From the NCBI RefSeq assembly GCF_014203155.1, contig NZ_JACHIK010000003.1:310001-374000 (forward strand): a stretch of 64,000 bases of DNA, read 5' to 3'. The notes beneath the pieces were generated by a model that worked only from the letters and a program-made list of their open reading frames with translations, had not been told where the DNA came from and ran no database searches. Made by a program: the position numbers and the translations under genes. Positions 44,221 to 52,632 of this stretch are shown in pieces. The first letter of the stretch is position 1. Each line of letters opens with the position of its first letter. The DNA comes from Shinella fusca. GTDB taxonomy: Bacteria > Pseudomonadota > Alphaproteobacteria > Rhizobiales > Rhizobiaceae.

Positions 44221-47148
44221 TCAACCCGCTTCGCTGACGCGGGCGAGTGCCACGGCAAGGCTGGCCAGTTGCTGCTCCAGTTCGGCGAAACGCTCGCGCT
44301 CGGCTTCGACGACCTCCGGCTTGGCGTTGGCGACGAACTTCTCGTTCGACAGCTTGCCCTGAATGCGGGCGGCCTCGGCCTTGGCCTTTTCGATCGCCTT
44401 TTCGAGGCGGGCCTTCTCGGCCGAAAGGTCGATCAGGCTGCCGAGCGGCAGGCAGGCGGTCGCCTCGCCGACGACGATCTGCGCGGCGCCCTTGGGTGCC
44501 GACGCTTCCAGGTGGATTTCCGAGACGCGGGCAAGGCGGCGGATGGCCTGGTCGTGCGTGGCAAGACGCGCGCGCGTCAACGGGCTTGCATCCACCATGA
44601 CGAGCGGGGCCGTCGCGCCCGGCGGCACGTTCATTTCCGCGCGGACCGAGCGGATGCCGGAAACGAGATCGACCAGCCAGTTGATCTCGTCGGCGGCCGC
44701 GTCGTCCGCATAGGCCGGCGAGGGCCATTCGGCATGGCAGACGAGGCTGTCGCGGCTCTTGCCCTCGCCGGCCGTGTGCGCCCAGAGCTCTTCCGTCATG
44801 AAGGGCATGAACGGATGCAGGAGCTTGTAGGTCTCCTCCAGCACATAGGCGGCGCAGGCCTGGGACTCGGCCTTGGCGGCCTCGTCCTCGCCGCCGAAGA
44901 CCGGCTTCAGCAGCTCCAGATACCAGTCGCAGAACTGGTTCCAGATGAAGCGGTAGAGCGTGCCGGCCGCATCGTTGAAGCGATAGGTCTCGATCGCCTC
45001 GGTGACGTCGCGAGCCGTGCGGGCAAGCTCCGTGAGGATCCAGCGGTTGATCGTCAGCGAGGCGGTTTCCGGCACGAATTTCGGATCGCTCTTCACGCCG
45101 TTCATCTCGGCAAAGCGCGTGGCGTTCCACAGCTTGGTGCCGAAGTTGCGGTAGCCGGCGATGCGGGCCGGATCGAGCTTCACGTCGCGCCCCTGCGCGG
45201 CCATGATGGCCAGCGTGAAGCGCAGCGCGTCCGCGCCGTATTCGTCGATCAGCTCGAGCGGGTCGATGACGTTGCCCTTCGACTTCGACATCTTCTGCCC
45301 GTTCTTGTCGCGCACCAGCGCGTGGACATAGACGGTCTCGAAGGGCTCGACCGGATTGCCGTCCTCGTCCTTCATGAAGTGCAGGCCCATCATCATCATG
45401 CGGGCGACCCAGAAAAAGATGATGTCGAAGCCGGTGACGAGAACGTTCGTCGGATAGTAGCGCGCAAGCTCCGGCGTCTCTTCCGGCCAGCCGAGTGTCG
45501 AGAACGGCCAGAGCGCGGAGGAAAACCAGGTGTCGAGCACGTCTTCGTCGCGCGTCAGGATCTCGCCCGGCGCGAAATTCTCCAGCTTCTCCTCGACCCA
45601 GGCCTTCCACGGGCCTTCATGGGCGATGTAGTGCTGGATGGCGGCGTGCAGCGCCTCTTCCTCGGTCTTTTCCACGAAGACCTGCCCGTCCGGCCCGTAC
45701 CAGGCCGGAATCTGGTGGCCCCACCAGAGCTGGCGCGAGATGCACCACGGCTCGATGTTCTCCATCCATTCGAAATAGGTCTTTTCCCAGTTCTTCGGAA
45801 CGAAGTTGGTGCGCCCCTCGCGGACCGAGCGGATCGCCGGCTCGGCCAGCGTCTTGGCGTCGGCGAACCACTGGTCGGTCAGCATCGGCTCGATGACGAC
45901 GCCGGAGCGGTCGCCGAAGGGCTGCATGACCTTCTTGCTCTCGACATAGGGAATGGCGTTGCCCTCGTCATCCTTGACGGTGACCGCAAGGCCCTCGGCG
46001 TTGATCGCCTCGACGATGCGCTTGCGGGCCTCATAGCGGTCGAGGCCGCGATATTCGTCGGGAACGAGGTTGATGTCGTCGACCTCGGCCTCGCTCGGCA
46101 CCTCGCCGGATTTGGCGATCTCCAGCGCCTGCGCCGCATAGACGGCGTAGGGCTCGCCGTCGGCGCGCATGGCGGCCTGCGTGTCCATCAGCCGGTAGAG
46201 CGGGATGTTGTTGCGGCGGGCAACCTGATAGTCGTTGAAGTCGTGCGCGCCGGTGATCTTGACCGCGCCCGAGCCGAAATCCTTCTCCGGATATTCATCC
46301 GTGATGATCGGGATGAGGCGGCGATGCTCCTTCGGGCCGACCGGGATCTCGCAGAGCTTGCCGACGATCGGCGCATAGCGCTCGTCGGTCGGATGGACGG
46401 CGACCGCGCCGTCGCCCAGCATCGTCTCGGGACGGGTGGTGGCGATCGAGATGTAGTCGCGCTCTTCCTGGAAGACGACGTTGCCGTCGGCGTCCTTCTC
46501 GACATAGGTATAGGTGGCCCCGTCGGCGAGCGGGTACTTGAAGTGCCACATATGGCCGTCGACTTCGCGGTTCTCGACCTCGAGGTCGGAAATCGCCGTC
46601 TCGAATTTCGGGTCCCAGTTGACGAGCCGCTTGCCGCGATAGATCAGGCCTTCCTTGTAGAGCGAGACGAAGACCTCGAGGACAGCCTCGGACAGGCCCT
46701 CGTCCATGGTGAAGCGCTCGCGCGACCAGTCGCAGGAAGCACCGAGGCGCTTCAACTGGTTGAAGATGAGGCCGCCCGATTCCGCCTTCCATTCCCAGAC
46801 CTTCTCGACGAAGGCCTCGCGGCCCATCTCGCGCCGGCCGGGCTGCTTTTCGGCGGCGAGCTTGCGCTCGACGACCATCTGCGTGGCGATGCCGGCATGG
46901 TCCATGCCGGGCTGCCACAGCACGTCCTTGCCGCGCATGCGCTCGAAGCGGACCATGATGTCCTGCAGCGTGTTGTTGAGCGCATGGCCCATGTGCAGCG
47001 AGCCCGTCACGTTCGGCGGCGGGATGACGATGGTGAAGGTCTCGGCGCCGGGCTTTGCGCCCTCGCCCGCGCGGAACGCGTCTGCGTCTTCCCACGTCTT
47101 GGCGATGCGCGGCTCGACCGCTGCGGAATCATAGTTCTTTTCAAGCAT
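44221..47148 (-). CDS. valS: Valyl-tRNA synthetase
   Basis: Charges tRNA-Val and edits misactivated threonine. The 975-residue class Ia synthetase carries HIGH as PPPNVTGSLHMGHALNNTLQ, the editing domain (ATTRPETMLGDGAVAVHP), KMSKS as NGQKMSKSKGNVIDP, and a C-terminal coiled coil (SAEKARLEKAIEKAKAEAAR) that marks ValS. Length is normal. It lies downstream of popZ, separated by a terminator hairpin. Confidence 0.97.
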   Translation of the reverse strand: MLEKNYDSAAVEPRIAKTWEDADAFRAGEGAKPGAETFTIVIPPPNVTGSLHMGHALNNTLQDIMVRFERMRGKDVLWQPGMDHAGIATQMVVERKLAAEKQPGRREMGREAFVEKVWEWKAESGGLIFNQLKRLGASCDWSRERFTMDEGLSEAVLEVFVSLYKEGLIYRGKRLVNWDPKFETAISDLEVENREVDGHMWHFKYPLADGATYTYVEKDADGNVVFQEERDYISIATTRPETMLGDGAVAVHPTDERYAPIVGKLCEIPVGPKEHRRLIPIITDEYPEKDFGSGAVKITGAHDFNDYQVARRNNIPLYRLMDTQAAMRADGEPYAVYAAQALEIAKSGEVPSEAEVDDINLVPDEYRGLDRYEARKRIVEAINAEGLAVTVKDDEGNAIPYVESKKVMQPFGDRSGVVIEPMLTDQWFADAKTLAEPAIRSVREGRTNFVPKNWEKTYFEWMENIEPWCISRQLWWGHQIPAWYGPDGQVFVEKTEEEALHAAIQHYIAHEGPWKAWVEEKLENFAPGEILTRDEDVLDTWFSSALWPFSTLGWPEETPELARYYPTNVLVTGFDIIFFWVARMMMMGLHFMKDEDGNPVEPFETVYVHALVRDKNGQKMSKSKGNVIDPLELIDEYGADALRFTLAIMAAQGRDVKLDPARIAGYRNFGTKLWNATRFAEMNGVKSDPKFVPETASLTINRWILTELARTARDVTEAIETYRFNDAAGTLYRFIWNQFCDWYLELLKPVFGGEDEAAKAESQACAAYVLEETYKLLHPFMPFMTEELWAHTAGEGKSRDSLVCHAEWPSPAYADDAAADEINWLVDLVSGIRSVRAEMNVPPGATAPLVMVDASPLTRARLATHDQAIRRLARVSEIHLEASAPKGAAQIVVGEATACLPLGSLIDLSAEKARLEKAIEKAKAEAARIQGKLSNEKFVANAKPEVVEAERERFAELEQQLASLAVALARVSEAG

Positions 47149-47223
47149 TTTCGTGCGTGGCCTGCTGTTTGTCGGTTGGGTTTTGTAAACCGGATGGCCG
47201 GCATGGAGTCAACAATAACAGAA

Positions 47224-47253
47224 GAAAAGCCGCGCCGGGGGTCCGGCGCGGCT
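47224..47253 (-). terminator. Intrinsic terminator of popZ
   Basis: Stem AGCCGCGCCGG/CCGGCGCGGCT with a 4-base loop, followed on the minus strand by TTTTCTTC. It lies 36 bp past the popZ stop codon. Confidence 0.75.
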
Positions 47254-47288
47254 CAAACCATCTTTTCGTTAAAGAATGGCGGCGTCGG

Positions 47289-48014
47289 TCAGCGGCGCGG
47301 GCCGCGCGCCACCCGTTCGATTTCCTCGCGCACCAGGCGCTCAACCAGCGTCGGCAGGTTGTCGTCGAGCCATTCCTGCAGCATCGGGCGCAGCATGTCC
47401 TCGGCGATCTCGTCGAAGGAACGGCGCGGGCCGGCATCAATTGCCTCGGCCAGCGCGCCGAAGGACTGCGCCACCCGCTCGCCGACGGCGGGGGAGACGA
47501 GTGCGGCAAGATCGCGCGCGGGGCCCGTCTCGGGCTCCGCTTCGCGCACCGGCTCGACGGCAGGCGCTGCCGCCTCGATCTTCTCTTCCGCCGGCTCGGC
47601 CGCCACGCGGTTCGCCGTCGCCGTCATGCGGGCGGTCACCAGCGGGCTGTCCTCGCGCATGGCGGGCTGGACGGGTTCCGGCAGGTCGCGGTTCGCCGCG
47701 ACATGGCGCTCGGAGGCGGCGCGCACGCGCGCGGCGACATCGGCCAGCGAGGTCGCGGGCTGGCCGCCCGGGGCCGGCTCGGCGCGGGCGAGCGGCTCGA
47801 GGGCGGAGGAACGGTATTCCTCGGCCTGGAACTGTTCCGCCATGACGGGATGGTCGAGAAGGTTGGCAGGGCTCTCGGTGGTGATGTCGAAGCCCCCTTC
47901 GTCATCGGCATCGGCGGCCAGGTCCGGCTGGGCTTCGTTGTTCTCGATGATCTTGCGGATCGACGCCAGGATCTCATCCATGGACGGTTCACGCGCGACA
48001 TTTGGCTGAGCCAT
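47289..48014 (-). CDS. popZ: Polar organizing protein PopZ (DUF2497)
   Basis: PopZ forms a polymeric hub at the cell pole that anchors ParB-parS and client proteins in alphaproteobacteria, including the growing pole of Agrobacterium. The 241-residue protein has the conserved N-terminal client-binding helix (SMDEILASIRKIIENNE), a long acidic Pro-rich linker, and the C-terminal oligomerisation helices (SFDEIAEDMLRPMLQEWLDD, LPTLVERLVREEIERVARG). The start at MAQPNVARE follows the family pattern; upstream in-frame codons are non-conserved. Confidence 0.93.
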   Translation of the reverse strand: MAQPNVAREPSMDEILASIRKIIENNEAQPDLAADADDEGGFDITTESPANLLDHPVMAEQFQAEEYRSSALEPLARAEPAPGGQPATSLADVAARVRAASERHVAANRDLPEPVQPAMREDSPLVTARMTATANRVAAEPAEEKIEAAAPAVEPVREAEPETGPARDLAALVSPAVGERVAQSFGALAEAIDAGPRRSFDEIAEDMLRPMLQEWLDDNLPTLVERLVREEIERVARGPRR

Positions 48015-48184
48015 TTCTATCCCCGTTCTCTGCGGCGCCCGCAGCGTGCCGAGACGGCAGGCCGGACATCCCGAAAACCCTAGGCGACTTCGGCGGCGAA
48101 CTAAATCGCCGCGAATCATGTGTTAACAGTGATGCACAGATTTGTTTGCCCTGCCAAGGCGGGCGTTCGGCCGCCGCCATGCGA

Positions 48185-48214
48185 AAGGCCCGCCGCGTTT
48201 GCGCAGCGGGCCTT
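48185..48214 (-). terminator. Intrinsic terminator of the second PCMT-family gene
   Basis: A 9-bp perfect stem AAGGCCCGC/GCGGGCCTT with a 12-base loop; on the minus strand TTTCGC follows. It is 27 bp past the stop at 48241. Confidence 0.65.
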
Positions 48215-48240
48215 CTAAAACGCGAACCGCGGGAACGGTC

Positions 48241-48894
48241 TCAGAAAACGAATTCCTTCGCCTTGCGGAAGCCCGGCAGCGGCTTGACGGCGGTGTTGAA
48301 GACGTAGCGCTCGGAAACGTAGCCGCCGTCCTTGAGGTAGAGGCGGGCCTGCGAGGCATTGCCGTAGCCTTCCACGACGACCAGCCGGCCACCGTCGCGA
48401 AGCTGCGCGAAAAGCGCTTCCGGCACGAATTCAACCGCGCCGCCGACGAAGATCACGTCATAGGGCGCCTCGTCGGCATAGCCGGCTTCGAGATCGCCGG
48501 TCACGACGGCGACGTTGTCGTAGCCGAGGCGGGCGAGCGTTTCCGTCGCGGTTGCGGCGAGCGTCGCGTCGCTTTCCAGCGCCACGACCGAACCGGCAAG
48601 GCGCGAGAGGATCGCGGCGGCATAGCCCGCGCCGCAGCCGACTTCCAGCACCACGTCGCTGCCCCCGATCTCGGCGAGCTGGACGAGCTTTGCGAGCGGC
48701 GACGGCTCCATGAGATAGCGGCCCGGCGCGACCTGGATGTCGTTGTCGATATAGGCGAGCGGCTTTACGGCCGCCGGCACGAATTCCTCGCGCGGAACGG
48801 TCAGGAAGGCGTCGAGCACCTCGTGCGACGTCACGTCCGTCGTACGGATCTGGTTGTCCACCATCTTCGTGCGCGCTGCTTTATAGTCAATCAT
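48241..48894 (-). CDS. Protein-L-isoaspartate O-methyltransferase family protein (second paralogue)
   Basis: A 217-residue SAM-dependent methyltransferase with VLEVGCGAGYAAAIL as motif I and VVALESDATLAATATE as motif II. It begins DYKAARTKMVDNQIRTTDVT, characteristic of the rhizobial branch found near tolC, distinct from the Pcm next to surE. Its substrate may not be isoaspartate; assignment is by fold only. Confidence 0.88.
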   Translation of the reverse strand: MIDYKAARTKMVDNQIRTTDVTSHEVLDAFLTVPREEFVPAAVKPLAYIDNDIQVAPGRYLMEPSPLAKLVQLAEIGGSDVVLEVGCGAGYAAAILSRLAGSVVALESDATLAATATETLARLGYDNVAVVTGDLEAGYADEAPYDVIFVGGAVEFVPEALFAQLRDGGRLVVVEGYGNASQARLYLKDGGYVSERYVFNTAVKPLPGFRKAKEFVF

Positions 48895-49047
48895 CTCTAG
48901 CCCTTGGGTAAGACGGGAAGGCCCGGCGCAAACCCGGCCTTCGCCGGACTGCGCCGTCCTCCTCTTAGTGCGGTTTTACGCCGGGTGTCCAGTGGCGGCG
49001 GGCGATTGCGCGCAAAAACCGCCGCCGGAAGCGGCGCAGCATTATCA

Positions 49048-49062
49048 TGAATAAATTACTCA
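49048..49062. promoter_or_regulatory. Putative iron-responsive operator (RirA-type IRO box)
   Basis: TGA-ATAAATTAC-TCA matches the rhizobial IRO consensus TGA-N9-TCA recognised by RirA, inside an AT-rich island about 100 bp before exbB. Energy-transducing TonB/ExbBD genes are iron-repressed in many rhizobia. The motif is short, so chance occurrence is possible. Confidence 0.5.
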
Positions 49063-49164
49063 ACATATTATTGCCTGCCCTGCCCGAAATGTCGTATTGA
49101 ACGGTCAGGTTTCAGGGCCGCCCGGCGGGCTGCCGATTATAAAGACATGCAAGAGGACTATGCC

Positions 49165-50127
49165 GTGCCGAAACGGTCTCGACTGCTACTCCCGCTTCTC
49201 CTCCTCACGCTTGCGGCCGCCGGTGCTGCGCCGGCCCAGACGCTGGAGACCCCCTCGGTCCAGACGCAGGCCACCCAGCCGGACGCCGGCGCCGCCACGG
49301 CACAGGCGCCGGCCGACGAGACCGTTGCGGAAGAAACGACGGATCTCGACGCACTGGACGACAGTACGCCCGAAGAGCGCCAGGCCGGCCTGCCGCACGA
49401 TCTTTCCCCCTGGGGCATGTTCATGGCGGCCGACATCGTCGTCAAGGGCGTGATGATCGGCCTCGCCTTCGCCTCCGTCGTCACCTGGACGGTGCTGCTC
49501 GTCAAGCTCGCCGAGCTCGGCGCGGCGCAGCGCTCGGCCGCCGGCGCCGTGCGCCGGCTCGTCGCCGCCCGCGGCCTCGAGGACGGCGAGGAAGCGCTCG
49601 GCCGCAACCGCGGCGTGACGGGCCGCATGGTGCGCGCGGCCCGCGAGGAGATGGACGTCTCCGAACCCGTGCTCGACCACGTTTCCGACGGCGGCGTGAA
49701 GGAGCGCATCGCCTCCCGCCTCACCCGCATGGAAGCCCATGCCGGCCGCCGCATGGCCAAGGGCACCGGGCTTCTGGCGACGATCGGCTCGACGGCGCCC
49801 TTCGTCGGCCTCTTCGGCACCGTCTGGGGCATCATGAACTCGTTCATCGGCATCTCGAAGGCGCAGACCACCAACCTTGCCGTCGTCGCGCCGGGCATCG
49901 CCGAAGCGCTGCTCGCCACCGCCATCGGCCTCGTCGCGGCCATCCCGGCCGTGGTGATCTACAATTTCCTCGCCCGCGCCATCACCGGCTACCGCCACAC
50001 GCTTGCCGACGCCTCGGCGGCCATCGAGCGGCTGGCGAGCCGCGACCTCGACATGCGCCGCGCGGTCCGCCGCCCGGCCCAGCGCGGCGCAGAACGCCCC
50101 GCCGGCTCCGTCGTGAAGATCGGATAA
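49165..50127 (+). CDS. exbB: TonB-system energiser ExbB
   Basis: Proton-channel subunit of the ExbB-ExbD-TonB motor that drives siderophore and haem uptake across the outer membrane. The protein (320 residues from GTG 49165) has a signal-peptide-like N-terminus (PKRSRLLLPLLLLTLAAAGA), a Thr/Ala/Glu-rich periplasmic extension, then three membrane helices of the MotA/TolQ/ExbB fold, including LLATIGSTAPFVGLFGTVWG and IAEALLATAIGLVAAIPAVV. AGAGGA lies 8 bases before the GTG; an ATG six codons upstream is the alternative start but has no ribosome site. Confidence 0.92.
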   Translation: MPKRSRLLLPLLLLTLAAAGAAPAQTLETPSVQTQATQPDAGAATAQAPADETVAEETTDLDALDDSTPEERQAGLPHDLSPWGMFMAADIVVKGVMIGLAFASVVTWTVLLVKLAELGAAQRSAAGAVRRLVAARGLEDGEEALGRNRGVTGRMVRAAREEMDVSEPVLDHVSDGGVKERIASRLTRMEAHAGRRMAKGTGLLATIGSTAPFVGLFGTVWGIMNSFIGISKAQTTNLAVVAPGIAEALLATAIGLVAAIPAVVIYNFLARAITGYRHTLADASAAIERLASRDLDMRRAVRRPAQRGAERPAGSVVKIG

Positions 50128-50131
50128 GGCC

Positions 50132-50563
50132 ATGGCAAGCAGGATCAGGGAAGGCGGCGGCGACGACCTGGAGGAGAACAGCGAGATCAACGTGACGCCG
50201 TTCATCGACGTCATCCTCGTGCTACTCATCATCTTCATGGTGGCCGCGCCGCTCGCCACCGTCGACATCAATGTCGACCTGCCTTCCTCCGTCGCCCAGC
50301 CGACCAAGCGCGAGGACAAGCCGGTCTTCATGACGCTGAAGAAGGACCTGACGGTCTCGATCGGCAACGGCACGATCGCGCGGGACGCTTTCGGCCCGGA
50401 ACTCGATGCCGTCACGGAAGGCAACAAGGACACGCGCATCCTGCTGCGCGCCGACAAGGCCGTCGACTACGGGTCGGTCATGGACGTCATGAACCTGCTG
50501 CGCTCGGCCGGCTACGCCAAGATCGCCCTCGTCGGCCTCGAAGGCGCCCCCGCCGCGCAATAA
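50132..50563 (+). CDS. exbD: TonB-system accessory protein ExbD
   Basis: A 143-residue single-pass partner of ExbB. It shows the family motif NVTPFIDVILVLLIIFMVAA with the essential membrane aspartate, and a periplasmic domain. It follows exbB by 4 bp. A perfect 20-bp GC palindrome (50570-50589) past the stop may end transcription. No tonB gene follows in the window because a prophage begins about 90 bp downstream. Confidence 0.94.
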   Translation: MASRIREGGGDDLEENSEINVTPFIDVILVLLIIFMVAAPLATVDINVDLPSSVAQPTKREDKPVFMTLKKDLTVSIGNGTIARDAFGPELDAVTEGNKDTRILLRADKAVDYGSVMDVMNLLRSAGYAKIALVGLEGAPAAQ

Positions 50564-50651
50564 GCACAAGGCGCGCCCGCGGGCGCGCCGCCTGCCGCAG
50601 CGTCAAGCACCCGAGAAGAGCGCTGCAACTTTATGATATGCAAGGAAAAGG

Positions 50652-50695
50652 TGGAGGCCTCGCCGAGAATCGAACTCGGGTGCAAGGATTTGCAG
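50652..50695 (-). other. attL: 3' fragment of a tRNA-Cys(GCA) gene
   Basis: Read on the minus strand: anticodon loop CTGCAAA (GCA anticodon), stem TCCTT, variable GCAC, T-arm CCGAG-TTCGATT-CTCGG, acceptor strand CGAGGCC, discriminator T and CCA. The geometry is exact for tRNA-Cys, whose discriminator is U. Upstream of the anticodon loop the bases no longer pair and no GGCCTCG acceptor strand exists, so the 5' half is missing. This is the left attachment site; an intact tRNA-Cys should stand at the right junction. Confidence 0.8.
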
Positions 50696-50755
50696 GCTTT
50701 GACCGGCCGTTGTTTCCACAAAAGAAAATGGCTCTGTGTCGCGTTCATGTTGCAG

Positions 50756-51928
50756 TCAGTCGAGCAAACTGTTCGCGGCTTGTGCTAGTTCTGTCCCGTC
50801 ATCCGACCGTGGGAAGAGGTGACCGTAGGTGTCCATGGTCATCACGATTGAGGCGTGCCCCATGCGCTCCTGAACCATTTTCACCGGCAGACCGAGTCCG
50901 CCGTCTTCCTTCCGGTTGATCAGCCAAGACGCGAAGAAATGCCGTAGGGCGTGGAGACCTGTATATTTCGCGGAGACGTTTTCACCGGCGCCGACGGTAA
51001 CGCCGGCCCGGATCATCGCCGGCTTCAGCCCCTTATTGACGATGTTGGTATGGGAGCGAGGTTCGCCATCGGGATTGGCAAACACGAGATCGACACCATG
51101 AGCCTGTTTCAGCTTATGTTCCTTCAGGGCGCTGATGACGACTGGCGGAACGGGGATAGTTCGAACGCCAGCCTCTGATTTTGTCGGCCCGATCTCCCTG
51201 AACTGGTCGGCGCGCTGGTGGATGCTGATCTCGCCCTTCTTGAAATCCACGTCCTGCCACCGCAGCCCGCGCAGCTCGGACGATCTCATGCCGGTGAATA
51301 CGGTTGTGAGGAGCATCGGCTTCCAATGACCGTCCAGGACGCTGACGAGCGCCTTGATCTCCTCACGGGTGGGAATATCCACCCCTACCTCCAGTTTGCC
51401 CTTTTGGCGCTTCTCCTGCCGCCTGTCGCGGCCCTTCCGGCTTCCCCTGATATCTCGGACTGGATTGCGGGTCGCAAGGCCACGCTCGCCAGCGTCGGAT
51501 AGGATCGAGCCGAGGGAGGTCAGCACCTTTTTCACCATTGCCGGTGATCGCCCTTCCTTCCGCATCCGGTCCTCGAAATCGCGGACGGCCGGCACGTTGA
51601 GCTTTGATAGAAGCATCTGACCAATCATCGGCACGATATGGTGCTCTAGGTGGCTCTTGCGCTGATTTATCGTCGATCGTTCAAGGCCCGCGCTTTCGCC
51701 CGAGACAATCCATAGCTTTCCGGCTTTTTCCACGGTGACGCTGGCCGAGTCGGCGACGTGCGTTCCCTCGCGAACCTCGACCGAAGCCGTTGCGGCGAAG
51801 GCATCCGCCTCTTTCTTTAGCCGGAACGTCTTGAGGCGGCGCTGACCGGCCGTGTCGAAGTAATCGACCACCCAGGCGGATTTTGCCTCTCCTTTCGGAG
51901 TCTTCCATTCCCGCTTACGGACGGACAT
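50756..51928 (-). CDS. int: Phage tyrosine-recombinase integrase
   Basis: A 390-residue site-specific recombinase with all catalytic residues visible: R215 (TGMRSSELRGL), K250, H326 and R329 (HALRHFF), H358 (MGHAS) and the nucleophile Y368 (MDTYGHLF). The N-terminal arm-binding and SAM-like core-binding domains precede (residues 1 to about 175). It lies right beside attL with its 3' end outward, the usual arrangement. Its ATG shares a base with the stop of the upstream RHH gene (TGATG), so the two are translationally coupled. Confidence 0.95.
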   Translation of the reverse strand: MSVRKREWKTPKGEAKSAWVVDYFDTAGQRRLKTFRLKKEADAFAATASVEVREGTHVADSASVTVEKAGKLWIVSGESAGLERSTINQRKSHLEHHIVPMIGQMLLSKLNVPAVRDFEDRMRKEGRSPAMVKKVLTSLGSILSDAGERGLATRNPVRDIRGSRKGRDRRQEKRQKGKLEVGVDIPTREEIKALVSVLDGHWKPMLLTTVFTGMRSSELRGLRWQDVDFKKGEISIHQRADQFREIGPTKSEAGVRTIPVPPVVISALKEHKLKQAHGVDLVFANPDGEPRSHTNIVNKGLKPAMIRAGVTVGAGENVSAKYTGLHALRHFFASWLINRKEDGGLGLPVKMVQERMGHASIVMTMDTYGHLFPRSDDGTELAQAANSLLD

Positions 51929-52530
51929 CAGAAGGGAATTCCGTCATCATCATCACCATACGGATTTTTGATCGGGCGCTCCGCAAATTTCTCTGTTGTT
52001 CCGTTCCGCTCAAGCGATTCGACTTCTTCGAGATCAAGGTCGTCCACAGCGCTTTTCGCGGCTTCATAAGCCTCCCAGTCCTCACGTTCTTTATAATCCT
52101 TCCACAGAGCGAGAAGGCGTTTTCGTGCATCCTCTTCGAGGCCGGTAACCCTACCGGATGCTATTCCATCCAGGGTTTCCTCTACGGCAGCGGTAAAATT
52201 GTTGATGTGCTCGTCCGAGGCCCCAGTTTTAATAATTCCGAGGAGATCAGCCAAGTATTCGAGCCGTTCCGAAGCAGGCCATTGAACGGGAAACTCACGA
52301 TTTAGAAGCCGCAATATTTCTTCGTTCGCTGTCCGGTCATTGCGCTCCGCGTACATCTTAATGCGTTCGCGAAGCGCGGTCGGGAGGATCAGCGGCTCCC
52401 TGAAAGATTCTTCCAGCCGCTGCACGATTTCCGCAGTCATGCTGCGCGCGTTGCGCTCAGCCTGCTGTTCAATCTGGCGCTTCAAATCCTCGGGGATACG
52501 CAGCCGAAAATGTAAATCGTCTCTTGCCAT
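51928..52530 (-). CDS. Arc-family regulator with two ribbon-helix-helix domains
   Basis: A 200-residue protein. Residues about 6-43 form an Arc-type ribbon-helix-helix (LHFRLRIPEDLKRQIEQQ then AERNARSMTAEIVQRLEES) and residues about 48-81 form a second (ILPTALRERIKMYAERNDRT then ANEEILRLLNREF). The rest is an acidic helical tail. The two domains in one chain could make an intramolecular pseudo-dimer. The start codon itself overlaps the first of six 9-bp direct repeats in the control region, so autoregulation is likely. No CI- or Cro-like protein is seen nearby, which makes this the leading candidate for the lysogeny switch. Confidence 0.8.
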   Translation of the reverse strand: MARDDLHFRLRIPEDLKRQIEQQAERNARSMTAEIVQRLEESFREPLILPTALRERIKMYAERNDRTANEEILRLLNREFPVQWPASERLEYLADLLGIIKTGASDEHINNFTAAVEETLDGIASGRVTGLEEDARKRLLALWKDYKEREDWEAYEAAKSAVDDLDLEEVESLERNGTTEKFAERPIKNPYGDDDDGIPF

Positions 52531-52610
52531 GCCTCACCAATGCCACACGAAGGTATTGACAGCAATGCCGCACGTATGCCACACACTCTCATGCCGCACC
52601 AATGACACAC
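52529..52610. promoter_or_regulatory. Control region with three pairs of 9-bp direct repeats
   Basis: The motif ATGCCNCAC (one copy ATGACACAC) occurs six times in the same orientation, starting at 52529, 52540, 52565, 52576, 52591 and 52602. Within each pair the starts are exactly 11 bp apart, one helical turn; pairs start 36 and 26 bp apart. The region lies between the start codons of the leftward RHH-int operon and the rightward early operon. This is the expected look of a cooperative operator for tandem RHH units. A TTGACA at 52556-52561 may be a -35 element. Confidence 0.75.
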
Positions 52611-52632
52611 GGCTATTAACAGAGGATTACCA

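Noticed and set aside
44269-48009. 1246-codon plus-strand frame over valS and popZ
   Set aside because: Crosses two well-supported minus-strand genes and their terminators; shadow frame.
50652-50695. Acceptor piece of a permuted (two-piece) tmRNA
   Set aside because: The CTCCACC end first recalled tmRNA, but anticodon stem, variable loop, T-arm, U discriminator and CCA fit tRNA-Cys exactly and no tag-coding piece is nearby.
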